This document shows positions 16,490-27,538 of a DNA stretch of 64,000 nt, one piece after another. A program made the position numbers and the translations under genes. Every line of letters begins with the position of its first letter. The stretch's first letter is position 1. Origin of the DNA: Paenibacillus azoreducens (GTDB lineage: Bacteria; Bacillota; Bacilli; Paenibacillales; Paenibacillaceae); the NCBI RefSeq assembly GCF_021654775.1, contig NZ_AP025343.1, forward strand, positions 1,889,501 through 1,953,500. The letters are read 5' to 3'. The notes beneath the pieces were generated by a model. That model ran no database searches and was not told the origin of the DNA. It saw nothing but the letters and a program-made list of their open reading frames with translations.

Positions 16490-17815
16490 ATGAAAGCAAC
16501 CTGGGAAAAAATAGAGAAGAACCTTGGTGTTCTTGAAGTTGAAGTAGAAGCGGAACGCGTATCCGCTGCGATTGACAAAGCCTTTAACAAAGTAGTTAAG
16601 AAAGCGTCCGTGCCTGGTTTCCGTAAAGGTAAAGTGCCGCGGCCGATCTTTGAAGCACGCTACGGAGTAGAAGCTTTGTACCAAGACGCCATCGATATTT
16701 TGCTTCCAGAGGTATATACAGAAGCCGTTAACGAAACGGATATCTTCCCTGTAGACCGTCCTGAAGTTGAAATCGATCAATTCGCAAAAGGACAAGCCTT
16801 CAAATTCAAAGCTAAAGTAACCGTTAAACCTGAAGTTACTCTTGGCGAATACAAAGGCGTAGAAGTACCTGCACAGAAAGTAGAAGTATCCGAAGAAGAA
16901 TTGAACGAAGAACTGAAACGTCTTCAAGAGCGCCATGCCGAACTTAGCGTGATCGACGAAGGCGCAGCGCAAGAAGGCGACATCGCCGTAATCGACTTTG
17001 ACGGTTATGTAGACGGCAATCCGTTCGAAGGCGGTCAAGCAGAACGCTATTCCCTCGAGCTTGGAAGCGGCACGTTCATTCCTGGATTTGAAGAACAAGT
17101 CGTTGGCATGGCAACAGGCGATTTCAAAGACGTTGAAGTGACGTTCCCTGAAACTTACCATGCGGAAGAGCTTGCCGGCAAACAAGCTGTGTTCAAAGTG
17201 AAAGTTCACGAAATCAAACGCAAACAGCTGCCTGAGCTGGACGACGAATTTGCCAAAGACGTAAGTGAATTTGAAACGCTGAACGAATATAAAGAAGATC
17301 TGAAAAAAGAACTTCTGGCTCGCAAGGAACAAGAAGCGAAAGGCAAAAAAGAAGCTTCAGTCGTAGACAAAGCTTCTGAAAATGCCGAAGTGGAAATTCC
17401 GCAAGCGATGATCGACGGCGAAATTCAAAACATGATGCGCGATTTCGACAACCGTCTGCGCAGCCAAGGCATGAACCTTGAAATGTTCCTGAGCTTCTCT
17501 GGCCAAACAACAGACGATTTGAAAGAGCAAATGAAGGACGATGCTGAAAAACGCGTCCGCAATAACCTCGTTCTCGAGCAAATCGCCAAAGAAGAAAACA
17601 TCGAAGTAACGGAAGAAGACATCAATAAAGAACTCGAAACGATGGCTGAAGCTTACAAACGTACCGCTGACGAAATCCGCGGCATTTTGGCGGCTAACGG
17701 ATCGCTGGATAGCCTGCGTGAAGAAATCTCGCTTCGCAAAACGGTTGAACTTCTCGTTGAAAACAGCAAGGAAGTTGAAGTTAGCGAGGAAGCTGCTGAA
17801 GAGAAAGCGGAATAA
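16490..17815 (+). CDS. tig: Trigger factor, ribosome-associated chaperone
   Basis: 441 residues. N-terminal ribosome-binding domain with the signature GFRKGKVPR near residue 44; a central FKBP-type prolyl isomerase domain (about 160-245, GDIAVIDFDGYVDG); then the helical C-terminal chaperone domain, rich in Glu/Lys. The ATG follows TTGGAGGGGA; a 10-codon upstream extension is not needed. It folds nascent chains at the ribosome exit. Immediately followed by clpP and clpX as in Bacillus. Confidence 0.96.
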   Translation: MKATWEKIEKNLGVLEVEVEAERVSAAIDKAFNKVVKKASVPGFRKGKVPRPIFEARYGVEALYQDAIDILLPEVYTEAVNETDIFPVDRPEVEIDQFAKGQAFKFKAKVTVKPEVTLGEYKGVEVPAQKVEVSEEELNEELKRLQERHAELSVIDEGAAQEGDIAVIDFDGYVDGNPFEGGQAERYSLELGSGTFIPGFEEQVVGMATGDFKDVEVTFPETYHAEELAGKQAVFKVKVHEIKRKQLPELDDEFAKDVSEFETLNEYKEDLKKELLARKEQEAKGKKEASVVDKASENAEVEIPQAMIDGEIQNMMRDFDNRLRSQGMNLEMFLSFSGQTTDDLKEQMKDDAEKRVRNNLVLEQIAKEENIEVTEEDINKELETMAEAYKRTADEIRGILAANGSLDSLREEISLRKTVELLVENSKEVEVSEEAAEEKAE

Positions 17816-17874
17816 GAGGCAGATCATTGACAGCGGACATGATAAACGTTATGTCCTTATATGAACTATAAAGA

Positions 17875-17911
17875 GATAAGGCACGTATATTTCATTGCGT
17901 GCCTTATTTTT
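17875..17911 (+). terminator. Terminator of tig
   Basis: ATAAGGCACG ... CGTGCCTTAT hairpin followed by TTTTT. Confidence 0.88.
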
Positions 17912-17916
17912 AACTG

Positions 17917-17961
17917 ATATTATCCATTTTATTCATAAATAATGTATAAAATGGATAATAT
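17917..17961. repeat. Perfect 16-bp palindrome between tig and clpP
   Basis: ATATTATCCATTTTAT and its exact complement ATAAAATGGATAATAT are separated by 13 bases. There is no T tract on either side, and the tig terminator is already complete upstream, so it is more likely an operator or structural element near the clpP promoter. Confidence 0.6.
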
Positions 17962-18145
17962 TCACTCTTACATACATAGTGAGAGCCTGAGGGCTTGCGT
18001 TAGGCTATATTTCAAGACCGGTTTCATACACTGTACTCAGGGGATGAAGCGAAAAAATGACATCATGCTTTGAACATGTTAGAATAATGCTGTAAGCCTG
18101 ATGGATGCAAGCATTACATCTTTAAATGGAAAAGAGGTTGGACAC

Positions 18146-18736
18146 ATGAGTCTGATACCTATGGTTGTTGAGCAAACCAATCGGGGCGAGAGATCATATG
18201 ACATTTACTCCAGATTGCTGAAGGATCGCATCATTTTTCTCAGCAATGCGATCGACGATGATGTTGCCAATCTCGTCATAGCACAGTTATTGTTCCTTGC
18301 AGCTGAAGATCCTGAGAAGGATATCCATTTGTATATCAATTCTCCTGGTGGTTCGGTTACAGCAGGGATGGGTATATACGATACGATGCAATACATTAAA
18401 CCGGATGTATCCACCATCTGCGTTGGCATGGCGGCGAGCATGGGCTCACTCCTGCTGACTGCGGGTGCGCCAGGCAAACGTTATGCGCTAGCAAACAGCG
18501 AGGTGATGATTCATCAGCCGCTTGGCGGTGTTCAGGGGCAAGCTGCAGATATCCAGATTCATGCGAGCTGGATCATCAAAACAAGACAAAAGCTCAATCA
18601 AATATATGTGGAACGCACAGGTCAGCCCCTTGAAAAAATTGAACGCGACACTGATCGTGATTTTTTCATGAGCGCGGAGGAAGCGAAGGCATACGGCATC
18701 ATTGACCAGGTTCTCACTTCACCGATTAAATCCTAA
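18146..18736 (+). CDS. clpP: ATP-dependent Clp protease proteolytic subunit
   Basis: 196 residues, normal ClpP length. Catalytic triad visible: Ser98 in GMAASMGS, His123 in MIHQPLGG, Asp172 in DTDRDFF. Forms the tetradecameric chamber fed by ClpX (next gene) or ClpC. The ATG at 18146 has AAAGAGGTTGG upstream; the frame stays open 15 codons further back but without a site. I see no CtsR heptad repeat in the upstream 200 bp. Confidence 0.97.
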   Translation: MSLIPMVVEQTNRGERSYDIYSRLLKDRIIFLSNAIDDDVANLVIAQLLFLAAEDPEKDIHLYINSPGGSVTAGMGIYDTMQYIKPDVSTICVGMAASMGSLLLTAGAPGKRYALANSEVMIHQPLGGVQGQAADIQIHASWIIKTRQKLNQIYVERTGQPLEKIERDTDRDFFMSAEEAKAYGIIDQVLTSPIKS

Positions 18737-18748
18737 AGGGGTGTTTAC

Positions 18749-20005
18749 ATGTTTAAATTTAACGATGAAAAAGGGCAATTGAAATGCTCCTTTTGCGGGA
18801 AATCCCAGGAACAAGTGCGCAAGCTTGTTGCCGGTCCCGGAGTTTATATATGCGATGAATGCATCGAACTCTGCACGGAAATTGTAGAGGAAGAGCTTGG
18901 CCATGACGAAGAGCTGGATCTCAAGGATATTCCGAAACCGAAGGAAATCTGCGATATTCTCGATCAATACGTCATCGGTCAGGAGCAGGCGAAAAAATCG
19001 CTTTCCGTTGCTGTATACAACCATTACAAACGGATCAACACCGGCAGCAAGATTGAGGATGTTGAACTGCAAAAAAGTAACATTCTGCTGCTTGGACCTA
19101 CTGGCTCAGGTAAAACGCTGCTTGCTCAGACGATGGCCAAAATTTTGAACGTGCCGTTTGCTATTGCCGATGCCACTTCTCTTACGGAAGCCGGTTATGT
19201 CGGTGAGGACGTTGAGAACATTTTGCTGAAGCTGATCCAGGCCGCAGATTACGACGTGGAGAAGGCAGAGCGCGGCATTATTTATATTGATGAAATTGAT
19301 AAAGTAGCCCGTAAATCCGAGAACCCGTCGATTACGCGCGACGTTTCCGGGGAAGGCGTGCAGCAAGCCCTCCTGAAAATTCTTGAAGGAACGGTTGCTT
19401 CGGTTCCGCCACAAGGCGGGCGGAAACATCCGCATCAGGAATTCATCCAAATCGATACGACGAATATTCTGTTCATTTGCGGCGGCGCCTTTGACGGCCT
19501 CGAGCAAATGATCAAACGCCGGATCGGCAAGAAAGTCATCGGCTTTAATACGATGACCGAAAATCAGAAGGATCTCAAACCGGGCGAATACCTTGGACTC
19601 GTACTGCCGGAAGACCTGCTGAAATTCGGTCTCATTCCGGAATTCGTGGGACGTCTGCCGGTTATCTCCACTTTGGAGCCGCTGGATGAGAAGACGCTCG
19701 TACGCATCCTGTCCGAACCGAAAAATGCGTTGACCAAACAATATCAAAAAATGCTTGAGATGGATAACGTCACGCTCAAATTCGAGCCGGAAGCATTGGA
19801 AGCTATCGCTAGGGAAGCCATCAAACGCAATACCGGCGCCCGTGGTCTTCGTGCGATCATCGAAGGTATCATGCTGGATGTGATGTATGAAGTGCCTTCC
19901 CGCGACGATATTAAGGACTGCGTCATTACCGAGCAGGTTGTGAAGGAAAAAATCGTGCCGGAACTGCTCAGCAAGAAAGAGAATAAACAGGAAGAAAGCG
20001 CCTAA
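18749..20005 (+). CDS. clpX: Clp protease ATP-binding subunit ClpX
   Basis: 418 residues. N-terminal zinc-binding domain with CSFCGK...CDECIELC (residues 11-41), AAA+ domain with Walker A GPTGSGKT and Walker B IIYIDEID, and the ClpP-docking IGF-type loop ([10 protein letters not shown]). Unfolds substrates for ClpP. Starts 12 bp after clpP, so the two are co-transcribed. Confidence 0.97.
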   Translation: MFKFNDEKGQLKCSFCGKSQEQVRKLVAGPGVYICDECIELCTEIVEEELGHDEELDLKDIPKPKEICDILDQYVIGQEQAKKSLSVAVYNHYKRINTGSKIEDVELQKSNILLLGPTGSGKTLLAQTMAKILNVPFAIADATSLTEAGYVGEDVENILLKLIQAADYDVEKAERGIIYIDEIDKVARKSENPSITRDVSGEGVQQALLKILEGTVASVPPQGGRKHPHQEFIQIDTTNILFICGGAFDGLEQMIKRRIGKKVIGFNTMTENQKDLKPGEYLGLVLPEDLLKFGLIPEFVGRLPVISTLEPLDEKTLVRILSEPKNALTKQYQKMLEMDNVTLKFEPEALEAIAREAIKRNTGARGLRAIIEGIMLDVMYEVPSRDDIKDCVITEQVVKEKIVPELLSKKENKQEESA

Positions 20006-20139
20006 GCCATTTTGAGTTTTTGAGAAGGTAAGGTCCCGCTTTCGGAAATTCATTGCCGTTCTCCACTTCCTCCCCTTCGGCCGCTCGGCTTTGTAGGGGC
20101 GAGGGGTGGAGTCTTGGCGTTATGGGAGAGAAAAAAATC

Positions 20140-21237
20140 ATGTTTTTGCGACAAGACACAAGACCTGTTAAAGTCGGCAATTTGACGATCGGCGGAAGCA
20201 ATGAGGTCATTATCCAAAGCATGTGTACGACCAAAACCGCAGACGTGGAGGCGACGGTCGCCGAGATTCTCCGTTTGGAAGAAGCCGGTTGCCAGCTTGT
20301 CCGCGTAACGGTAAACAACAAGGAAGCTGCCGAAGCGATCAAGGAAATCAAAAAACGCATTCATATCCCGCTTGTGGCGGATATTCATTTTAATTACCAG
20401 CTCGCGCTTCAGGCGATTGAGAACGGCATAGACAAAGTTCGGATTAATCCCGGCAATATCGGCAGCCGCGAAAAAGTCGAAGCGGTCGTCAAAGCGTGCA
20501 AGGAACGCGGAATACCGATCCGGATTGGCGTAAACGCAGGTTCGTTGGAGAACCATCTGCTTGAGAAATACGGTTATCCAACGCCGGAAGCGATGGTGGA
20601 GAGCGCCCTGTTCCATATTAATATTCTGGAAGAACTCGACTTCCACGATATTATCGTGTCGCTCAAGGCATCGGATGTGCCAATGGCGATCGAAGCTTAC
20701 CGGAAAGCGGCAGAGGTCATTCCTTATCCGCTTCATTTGGGGATCACCGAATCCGGAACCTTGTTTTCGGGAACGATCAAAAGTTCCGCCGGCATCGGTG
20801 CGCTTTTGTCAATGGGTATCGGCAGCACGGTTCGGATTTCGCTAAGTGCGGATCCGGTTGAAGAGATCAAAGTTGCCCGCGAGTTATTGAAATCCTTCGG
20901 CCTCATTTCGAACGCCGCAACTTTGGTATCCTGCCCGACTTGCGGACGGCTTGACATCGATTTGTTCAAAATCGCTAACGAAGTGGAAGAGTATATTTCG
21001 AAACTGAAAGTGCCGATTAAAGTATCGGTGCTGGGCTGTGCCGTCAACGGTCCGGGCGAAGCCCGCGAGGCGGATATCGGCATTGCCGGGGGACGCGGCG
21101 AAGGCCTGTTGTTCCGTTACGGGGAAATGATCCGCAAAGTGCCTGAAGCGGATATGGTCGACGAGTTGAAAAAAGAAATCGATGAGATTGTTAAAGTCTA
21201 TGAAGAAACCGGTAAAATCCCGGGGCGCAAGCACTAA
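20140..21237 (+). CDS. ispG: 4-hydroxy-3-methylbut-2-enyl diphosphate synthase (flavodoxin)
   Basis: 365 residues. Penultimate step of the MEP isoprenoid pathway, an iron-sulfur enzyme: cysteines for the 4Fe-4S cluster are in CPTCGR and [12 protein letters not shown], followed by the conserved glutamate. The opening [13 protein letters not shown] is typical. The ATG at 20140 follows GGGAGAG by nine bases; the 29 codons upstream are GC-rich and non-conserved. In Bacillus ispG is elsewhere; here it sits between clpX and lonB. Confidence 0.95.
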   Translation: MFLRQDTRPVKVGNLTIGGSNEVIIQSMCTTKTADVEATVAEILRLEEAGCQLVRVTVNNKEAAEAIKEIKKRIHIPLVADIHFNYQLALQAIENGIDKVRINPGNIGSREKVEAVVKACKERGIPIRIGVNAGSLENHLLEKYGYPTPEAMVESALFHINILEELDFHDIIVSLKASDVPMAIEAYRKAAEVIPYPLHLGITESGTLFSGTIKSSAGIGALLSMGIGSTVRISLSADPVEEIKVARELLKSFGLISNAATLVSCPTCGRLDIDLFKIANEVEEYISKLKVPIKVSVLGCAVNGPGEAREADIGIAGGRGEGLLFRYGEMIRKVPEADMVDELKKEIDEIVKVYEETGKIPGRKH

Positions 21238-21254
21238 TCATATCCACGTTTCCA

Positions 21255-21299
21255 AAGCTGCATTCCCTTCGTATGATGAAGGGGCGTGCAGCTTTTTTT
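21255..21299 (+). terminator. Terminator of ispG
   Basis: AAGCTGCA ... CCCTTC/GAAGGGG ... TGCAGCTT hairpin followed by seven T. Confidence 0.85.
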
Positions 21300-21325
21300 A
21301 GCAGTATAGAATTTATAAGTTTTTT

Positions 21326-21393
21326 TGGGGGTCCCCGCAAAGTATTTGGAATAAGCATCGAAGCATAGGCTCCACTTTGTGGGGTTATTTTAA
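21326..21393 (+). repeat. R2 repeat, simple form
   Basis: Starts GGGGGTCCCCGCAAAGTA and ends CACTTTGTGGGGTTATTTTAA; CCCCGCAAAGT pairs with ACTTTGTGGGG. Simplest complete copy of the R2 family, just after the ispG terminator. Confidence 0.75.
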
Positions 21394-21534
21394 AATAGTG
21401 CCGACAAATCATGATTAATGCGTTTTACCCGTGTATGAAACGGCTATACTACCATGTATCAGGCCACCCGTAGGATCATGAACAACGAATGTAGGGGAAA
21501 AAGGCCATTCAAGAGAAACGGGAGGGTTTTCGAA

Positions 21535-23304
21535 ATGAATTTAAGCATGGTTATGATGTTGGTTCAGTTTTTCTTTGCCGTCATCATCGGCATCTATTTT
21601 TGGAATTTGCTGCGTGGACAAAAAACAAACCGTACAGCCGTGGACCGTGAGTCCCGCAAGGAAATGGACAAACTACGGAAGTTGCGTTCCATTTCGCTCA
21701 CGAAACCACTGGCAGAAAAAACAAGACCGCAGTCACTGCAGGATATCGTTGGCCAGAAGGATGGTCTGCGGGCATTAAAAGCAGCGCTATGCAGCAGCAA
21801 CCCGCAGCATGTCATCATCTATGGGCCGCCCGGCGTCGGGAAAACAGCCGCAGCACGCGTCGTGATGGAGGAAGCCAAGCGGAATCCCGCTTCTCCTTTT
21901 AAAGCCGATGCCAAGTTTACTGAAATCGATGCGACGACAGCCCGCTTTGATGAACGCGGTATCGCCGATCCGCTCATCGGTTCGGTCCATGATCCGATTT
22001 ACCAAGGAGCCGGTTCGATGGGAGTTGCAGGGATCCCGCAGCCGAAACCGGGCGCCGTTACGAAGGCCCACGGTGGGATTTTGTTTGTGGACGAAATTGG
22101 GGAATTGCATCCGATTCAGATGAATAAATTGTTAAAAGTACTTGAGGACCGTAAAGTTTTGCTGGAGAGCGCCTATTACAATTCGGAGGACAGCAATACG
22201 CCTGCTTATGTCCATGATATTTTCCAGAACGGGCTTCCGGCGGATTTTCGTCTGGTTGGCGCTACCACGCGTTCGCCGCATGAATTGCCGCCTGCCTTGC
22301 GTTCCCGCTGCATGGAGATCTATTTTCGGCCGTTACTGCCGGAGGAGATCGGCCGAATTGCTGAAGATGCCATTCAAAAAATCGGACTCAAGCCATGTCC
22401 GGAAGCTGTCGGGGTTGTGAAACAGTACGCGACAAATGGACGCGAAGCCGTTAACATTATTCAACTGGCCGCAGGACTGGCCCTGACGGAGAAAAGGGAT
22501 TCCCTAGCCGCATCCGATGTGGAATGGGTGGCGAGCAGCAGTCAGCTTCAGCCGCGCCCCGACCGGAAAATACCGGATCGTCCGCAGGTAGGGCTCGTAA
22601 ACGGTCTTGCGGTTTATGGGCCGAATATGGGAACATTGCTCGAAATTGAAGTGACGGCAGTACCTGTGGCCTCCGGACAGGGGAAATACAATATTACAGG
22701 TGTGGTGGAAGAAGAAGAAATCGGTGGGAACGCCCGGACGCTGCGCCGCAAAAGCATGGCCAAAGGATCGGTTGAAAATGTGCTGACCGTGCTTCGCTCC
22801 CTGGGAATGAATCCTGGTGATTACGATCTGCACATCAACTTCCCAGGTGGAACGCCTATTGATGGTCCTTCGGCCGGGATTGCGATGGCGACGGCGATTA
22901 TGTCGGCAATAAAAGATTTGCCTGTAGACAATCATATCGCCATGACGGGAGAAATCAGCATTCACGGACGTGTAAAGCCAATCGGCGGCGTCATCGCCAA
23001 AGTCGAAGCGGCGTTCCAGGCTGGGGCAACCACGGTGATTATACCGAAGGAAAACTGGCAGACGTTATTTGAAGGACTGGATGGCTTGAAGGTCATACCG
23101 GTGGAATCTGTGCAAGAAGTGTTTCAGCATGTCTTCGGCACTGAGCTGAAACCGGCGGATACAGCCGTACAAGTTCAGGACGATCTCAACGATGTTTTGG
23201 AAAAAAGCGCCACGCCGGAAATTTTCCCGCAGGCCCCCAACGCTCCGTTCTTGCAAGCAAAGTCTGGACGGAACGGACAGATCAGCGATGCGGGTACATG
23301 CTAA
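21535..23304 (+). CDS. lonB: Membrane-anchored ATP-dependent protease LonB
   Basis: 589 residues. One N-terminal membrane segment (MVQFFFAVIIGIYFW-like, residues 8-25), an AAA+ domain with Walker [10 protein letters not shown] and Walker B ILFVDEIGELH, and a C-terminal Lon protease domain with catalytic Ser in PIDGPSAG and the dyad Lys in the GRVKPIGG-to-AGATTV region. In Bacillus LonB acts in the forespore. The ATG at 21535 follows GGGAGG; the 27-codon upstream extension is less likely. lonA follows 89 bp later. Confidence 0.94.
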   Translation: MNLSMVMMLVQFFFAVIIGIYFWNLLRGQKTNRTAVDRESRKEMDKLRKLRSISLTKPLAEKTRPQSLQDIVGQKDGLRALKAALCSSNPQHVIIYGPPGVGKTAAARVVMEEAKRNPASPFKADAKFTEIDATTARFDERGIADPLIGSVHDPIYQGAGSMGVAGIPQPKPGAVTKAHGGILFVDEIGELHPIQMNKLLKVLEDRKVLLESAYYNSEDSNTPAYVHDIFQNGLPADFRLVGATTRSPHELPPALRSRCMEIYFRPLLPEEIGRIAEDAIQKIGLKPCPEAVGVVKQYATNGREAVNIIQLAAGLALTEKRDSLAASDVEWVASSSQLQPRPDRKIPDRPQVGLVNGLAVYGPNMGTLLEIEVTAVPVASGQGKYNITGVVEEEEIGGNARTLRRKSMAKGSVENVLTVLRSLGMNPGDYDLHINFPGGTPIDGPSAGIAMATAIMSAIKDLPVDNHIAMTGEISIHGRVKPIGGVIAKVEAAFQAGATTVIIPKENWQTLFEGLDGLKVIPVESVQEVFQHVFGTELKPADTAVQVQDDLNDVLEKSATPEIFPQAPNAPFLQAKSGRNGQISDAGTC

Positions 23305-23393
23305 AGGAGCTTAATTATTGGTGTTTTCTGTGAACATTTGCTAAAATAAAACCGGATGTTTATCACATGAGAACGGCTGGAGGTGCAAAAGCA

Positions 23394-25730
23394 ATGGGGC
23401 TGAATAAAGCGAAAGGCCGCCGTTTTCCGTTATTGCCTTTGCGAGGCCTTCTAGTCTACCCGAGTATGGTATTGCATCTCGACGTAGGCCGGGAGAAATC
23501 GGTCAAGGCCTTGGAAAAAGCGATGGTGGAAGATAATTTAATTCTCCTTTGTTCTCAGTCTGAAGTGAACATAGAAGAACCAACGCATGATGATATTTTT
23601 CGCATTGGCACGGTTGCCAATGTAAGGCAAATGCTCAAGCTCCCGAACGGCACGATACGTGTCCTTGTGGAAGGAATGGAACGCGCCGAAGTTATACAGT
23701 ATACCGACAACGAGGAATATTACGAGGTCCTCGCCCGGGAACTGCATGAAGAGGACAGCGACAACCCGGAAGTGGATGCGCTGATGCGCACGGTACTGAG
23801 CCAGTTTGAGCATTACATCAACTTATCCAAAAAGGTGACTCCGGAGACGCTGGCTGCCGTTTCCGATATCGAGGAGCCGGGCCGTCTGGCCGACGTGATC
23901 ACAAGCCATCTGTCGCTTAAAATTAAGGACAAACAGGAGATTCTGGAGACTATCGATGTTGGCAAACGGCTCGAGAAGCTGCTGGACATCCTGAATAATG
24001 AGCGGGAAGTACTTGAGCTGGAACGCAAGATCAGCCAGCGCGTCAAGAAGCAGATGGAGAAGACGCAGAAGGAATATTATTTGCGCGAGCAAATGAAAGC
24101 GATCCAGAAAGAGCTGGGCGAGAAGGAAGGGCGCGCAGGGGAAGTTGAAGAACTGCGTGAGCAGATGGGCAAGCAGGAGCTTCCGGAAAAGGTGAAGGAA
24201 AAGGTCGAGAAGGAAATCGACCGTCTGGAAAAAATGCCCGGGAGCTCAGCTGAAGGCGGCGTGATCCGCAATTATGTGGATTGGCTGCTCGCGCTTCCTT
24301 GGAGCAAAAAAACCGAAGATGACCTGGATATTCATAAAGCCGAACAGGTGCTGAACGAGGATCATTACAGCTTGGACGAACCGAAGGAGCGGGTGCTCGA
24401 ATATTTGGCCGTGCAGCAGCTGGTCAAAAAAATGAAGGGCCCTATTCTTTGTTTGGTAGGCCCTCCAGGTGTGGGCAAAACCTCGCTCGCGCGTTCCATT
24501 GCAAGATCCTTGGACCGGAAGTTCGTCCGCATTTCGCTGGGCGGGGTCCGGGATGAGGCTGAAATTCGCGGTCACCGCCGGACCTATGTCGGAGCGATGC
24601 CTGGACGGATTATCCAGGGCATGAAGACTGCGGGGGCTATAAATCCGGTATTCCTGCTCGACGAGATTGATAAAATGGCATCCGATTTCCGGGGCGATCC
24701 GGCCTCTGCTTTGCTGGAGGTGCTGGATCCGGAGCAAAACAATACGTTCAGCGACCATTTTATCGAAATCCCGTTTGACCTGTCTCAGGTGATGTTTATT
24801 ACGACTGCCAACGCGATCCACAACATTCCGCGTCCTCTGCTCGACCGTATGGAAGTGCTGAATATTCCGGGCTACACGGAGCTGGAAAAGCTGCAAATCG
24901 CCAAGCGATATCTGCTTCCGAAGCAGAAGCGGGAGCACGGACTGCAGGAGGATCAGCTGAATATCGGCGACGAAGCATTGCTTAAAGTGGTGCGGGAATA
25001 TACCCGCGAGTCGGGCGTCCGTAATCTGGAGCAGCAGGTAGCGTCGTTGTGCCGCAAAGCGGCGAAGCGGATCGTTTCCGGCGAGACTGGCATAATAACG
25101 ATCGAGCCAGGGGACATCAAGGATTATCTCGGGGTTCCTAAGTTTCGGCATGGCGTGGCTGATCTGGAAGACCAGATTGGCGCCGTTACTGGTCTGGCCT
25201 GGACCGAAGTAGGCGGAGAAACGCTGATGATCGAGGTTACTGTCGTTCCGGGCACGGGCAAGCTGACGCTCACCGGTAAGCTAGGCGATGTAATGAAGGA
25301 GTCCGCGCAGGCCGCATTCAGTTATACGCGCAGCAAGGCGGCGGAGCTCGGCATCGATCCTGATTTCCATGAGAAAAACGACATCCATATTCATATTCCG
25401 GAGGGCGCCATTCCGAAAGACGGCCCATCGGCCGGAATTACGATCGCAACAGCTCTCATTTCGGCTCTTACCAAAAAGCATGTCTCCAAACATGTGGCAA
25501 TGACCGGAGAAATCACGTTGCGGGGGCGCGTGCTGCCGATTGGCGGCCTGAAGGAAAAATCACTGGCGGCCCATCGTGCAGGCTACAAGAAAATATTGCT
25601 CCCCAAAGACAATGAGCGGGATTTGCGCGATATTCCCGACAGCGTCAAAAACGAAGTGGAGTTTGTTCCGGTTTCCCATATGGATCAAGTGCTGAGGCAT
25701 GCGCTTGTGGAACAGACGGGAGTGCATTAG
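23394..25730 (+). CDS. lonA: ATP-dependent protease La
   Basis: 778 residues, full-length LonA. N-terminal LON substrate domain (about 10-200), coiled-coil (about 200-300), AAA+ domain with [11 protein letters not shown] and FLLDEIDKM, and protease domain with catalytic Ser in PKDGPSAG. Degrades misfolded and regulatory proteins. The ATG at 23394 is preceded by GGAGGTG; the earlier in-frame ATG overlaps that site. Confidence 0.97.
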   Translation: MGLNKAKGRRFPLLPLRGLLVYPSMVLHLDVGREKSVKALEKAMVEDNLILLCSQSEVNIEEPTHDDIFRIGTVANVRQMLKLPNGTIRVLVEGMERAEVIQYTDNEEYYEVLARELHEEDSDNPEVDALMRTVLSQFEHYINLSKKVTPETLAAVSDIEEPGRLADVITSHLSLKIKDKQEILETIDVGKRLEKLLDILNNEREVLELERKISQRVKKQMEKTQKEYYLREQMKAIQKELGEKEGRAGEVEELREQMGKQELPEKVKEKVEKEIDRLEKMPGSSAEGGVIRNYVDWLLALPWSKKTEDDLDIHKAEQVLNEDHYSLDEPKERVLEYLAVQQLVKKMKGPILCLVGPPGVGKTSLARSIARSLDRKFVRISLGGVRDEAEIRGHRRTYVGAMPGRIIQGMKTAGAINPVFLLDEIDKMASDFRGDPASALLEVLDPEQNNTFSDHFIEIPFDLSQVMFITTANAIHNIPRPLLDRMEVLNIPGYTELEKLQIAKRYLLPKQKREHGLQEDQLNIGDEALLKVVREYTRESGVRNLEQQVASLCRKAAKRIVSGETGIITIEPGDIKDYLGVPKFRHGVADLEDQIGAVTGLAWTEVGGETLMIEVTVVPGTGKLTLTGKLGDVMKESAQAAFSYTRSKAAELGIDPDFHEKNDIHIHIPEGAIPKDGPSAGITIATALISALTKKHVSKHVAMTGEITLRGRVLPIGGLKEKSLAAHRAGYKKILLPKDNERDLRDIPDSVKNEVEFVPVSHMDQVLRHALVEQTGVH

Positions 25731-25745
25731 AGAGGAATCATTGAC

Positions 25746-26378
25746 ATGAAAGTTACCCAAGCTGAATTTGTAATCAGTGCCGTTGGTCCTGACCAATATC
25801 CTGTGGACGCCTTGCCGGAGATAGCTCTGGCAGGGCGTTCGAATGTGGGAAAATCCTCGCTGATCAACCGCATGATCAATCGTAAGAACTTGGCCAGAAC
25901 CAGCTCGACGCCGGGCAAAACCCAGCATTTGAACTATTACCGCATTAATGAGGAATTGTATTTTGTTGATTTACCGGGTTACGGTTATGCCAAGGTATCC
26001 AAAAGCCAGCGTCAGGTCTGGGGCAAAATGATCGAAAAATATCTGATGGAGCGAGAAGAGCTTAAACTCGTACTGCTCGTTGTGGATCTCCGCCATCCCC
26101 CGACCAAAGATGACGAGCTGATGTACGATTGGCTTAAACATTACGACATACCTATTTGCGTGGTCGCTACCAAGGCTGACAAAATTCCGAAAAGCCGCTG
26201 GCAAAAGCATGCCAAGCAAATGAAGGAAGGCCTGCTGATGCGTAAAACGGATACTTTTGTGATGTTTTCTTCGGAAACCGGACTTGGCAAAGATGATTTA
26301 TGGGCACAGATCGCATCCGAGGCCGGTCTGGGGCCGGCAGAGAACGTGAAACCAATCCCAAAAGAAACCGAAGAATAA
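25746..26378 (+). CDS. ysxC: Ribosome biogenesis GTPase YsxC/EngB
   Basis: 210 residues. G1 motif [10 protein letters not shown]2 region [10 protein letters not shown]3 DLPGYG and G4 TKADK are all present. Needed for 50S subunit assembly. Starts 15 bp after lonA, the same order as in Bacillus, so part of the lon transcript. Confidence 0.95.
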   Translation: MKVTQAEFVISAVGPDQYPVDALPEIALAGRSNVGKSSLINRMINRKNLARTSSTPGKTQHLNYYRINEELYFVDLPGYGYAKVSKSQRQVWGKMIEKYLMEREELKLVLLVVDLRHPPTKDDELMYDWLKHYDIPICVVATKADKIPKSRWQKHAKQMKEGLLMRKTDTFVMFSSETGLGKDDLWAQIASEAGLGPAENVKPIPKETEE

Positions 26379-26476
26379 CCGGAAATACGGGAAGCAATTC
26401 CTCATATTTTCGATGTATCGCGTAGGGATTCAGACTTTATCCGGCAGGAAAGTGAGCATCCCGTAAAAAGTTTACG

Positions 26477-26503
26477 GAAAAATCCGGATTAATCCGATTT
26501 TTT
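26477..26503 (+). terminator. Terminator of the lonA-ysxC transcript
   Basis: AAAAATC-C-GGAT-TA-ATCC-GATTTTTT hairpin with one bulge and T tract. Confidence 0.7.
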
Positions 26504-26600
26504 ATGAAATTTGAACAAAAATCATGGTTTCGTCTGCAAGCAAACGCTTTGAGATGTGCTGTATAATAATACTAAGGATGTTAGACACACCGCTTTTAGC

Positions 26601-26775
26601 AGTTGTTCAAAAAGTCCGCTTTTGATCACGAAGTGAATCAGGAAGCAAGATCGACATCGAATCTTGAATTCAGCCGGGCCTTCCGGTGCTCACGTACCTA
26701 AATGTACGCTCTGCTCCTCAGTCCCTAGCTTCATTCAACCTTCTCGGTGCTGAAAACCGACCTTTTTGAACACGC
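26601..26775. repeat. R3 inverted-repeat element (MITE-like)
   Basis: Bounded by TGTTCAAAAAGTC and GACCTTTTTGAACA, complementary apart from one base, about 170 bp apart. The interior has further short inverted segments and no open frame. Together with the terminator it fills most of the 490-bp gap before the next gene. Single copy in this window. Confidence 0.55.
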
Positions 26776-26869
26776 ACTTTTAGCGGAAATTTTTCTTATG
26801 ATTATGGAATGTTTGGCTTCTAATAATGTCCACGCTTCCTGATCAGAAAAAAGAATTGAGGAGATTTTT

Positions 26870-27457
26870 ATGGCTCAGCGGTTAGCCACAGAGTATGTTA
26901 AAGCCACTTTACAAATGACGGAGCTTCAATTGAACCAGTTTATGCGTTCGGCTGAATGTTGTCACATGCACGTAATCGTGAAGGTGCTGGGCAGCGGAGG
27001 ACAAGAAATTGTGCTGGAAGACGAAAGCGGTGAGGAGGTTCATTTCCCTCTGGAGCATAAGGATGGCCTGTACTTCTGTGAGTTGTCATGCCGCTTGGTG
27101 AACCCTCGACTGACGAATCTGGTGCGCAAGCTGTTTGTAGCCGCCAAAGGCGAAGGCATTGTCAATCGGATTTATAGTGGATTCACAATGATGTATTATT
27201 ATGAAAACGGCTCTGTCCGTAAGATTACGGAAGTGACCCCGTCTCAAAGCAAGCTGGTATACGAATACAAACATACCGCAGGCGAACTGCAGCGGGTTTA
27301 TCAGCTGAATGATGTGGAGCAGGAAATTTCCCTGCTTTATCAGGACATCAACTATTGGCTCGATGAACGGAACAAGGCGGAAACGAGCGAGCAAATCGCC
27401 CGCATTGACGAAAAGCTGCGGCAGGGCGCCGCAAAATGGTTTGCTTTGGAAGCTTGA
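26870..27457 (+). CDS. Unknown soluble protein
   Basis: 195 residues, good GAGGAG ribosome site, no signal peptide or membrane segment. Two parts: an N-terminal beta-rich half with QEIVLEDESGEEVHFPLEH, and a helical C-terminal half ending in a charged coiled region (EQEISLLYQDINYWLDERN). I do not recognise the family. The codon use looks like neighbouring chromosomal genes. Its terminator is the insertion site of the group II intron. Confidence 0.75.
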   Translation: MAQRLATEYVKATLQMTELQLNQFMRSAECCHMHVIVKVLGSGGQEIVLEDESGEEVHFPLEHKDGLYFCELSCRLVNPRLTNLVRKLFVAAKGEGIVNRIYSGFTMMYYYENGSVRKITEVTPSQSKLVYEYKHTAGELQRVYQLNDVEQEISLLYQDINYWLDERNKAETSEQIARIDEKLRQGAAKWFALEA

Positions 27458-27500
27458 TTTTAATAAATGGTGATTTAACAAAATCTTTAAACAGTAATTT

Positions 27501-27537
27501 AAAGAACTCCTTCCGTGTGAAGGGGTTCTTTTTTGGA
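27501..27537 (+). terminator. Terminator used as intron target
   Basis: AAGAACTCCTTC/GAAGGGGTTCTT stem (one G-T pair) followed by six T; the group II intron begins directly after the T tract. Confidence 0.85.
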
Positions 27538-27538
27538 A

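Noticed and set aside
16430..17332. 300-codon open frame on the minus strand
   Set aside because: Antisense to tig; rich in Phe because tig is rich in GAA codons.
19106..20053. 315-codon open frame on the minus strand
   Set aside because: Antisense to clpX.
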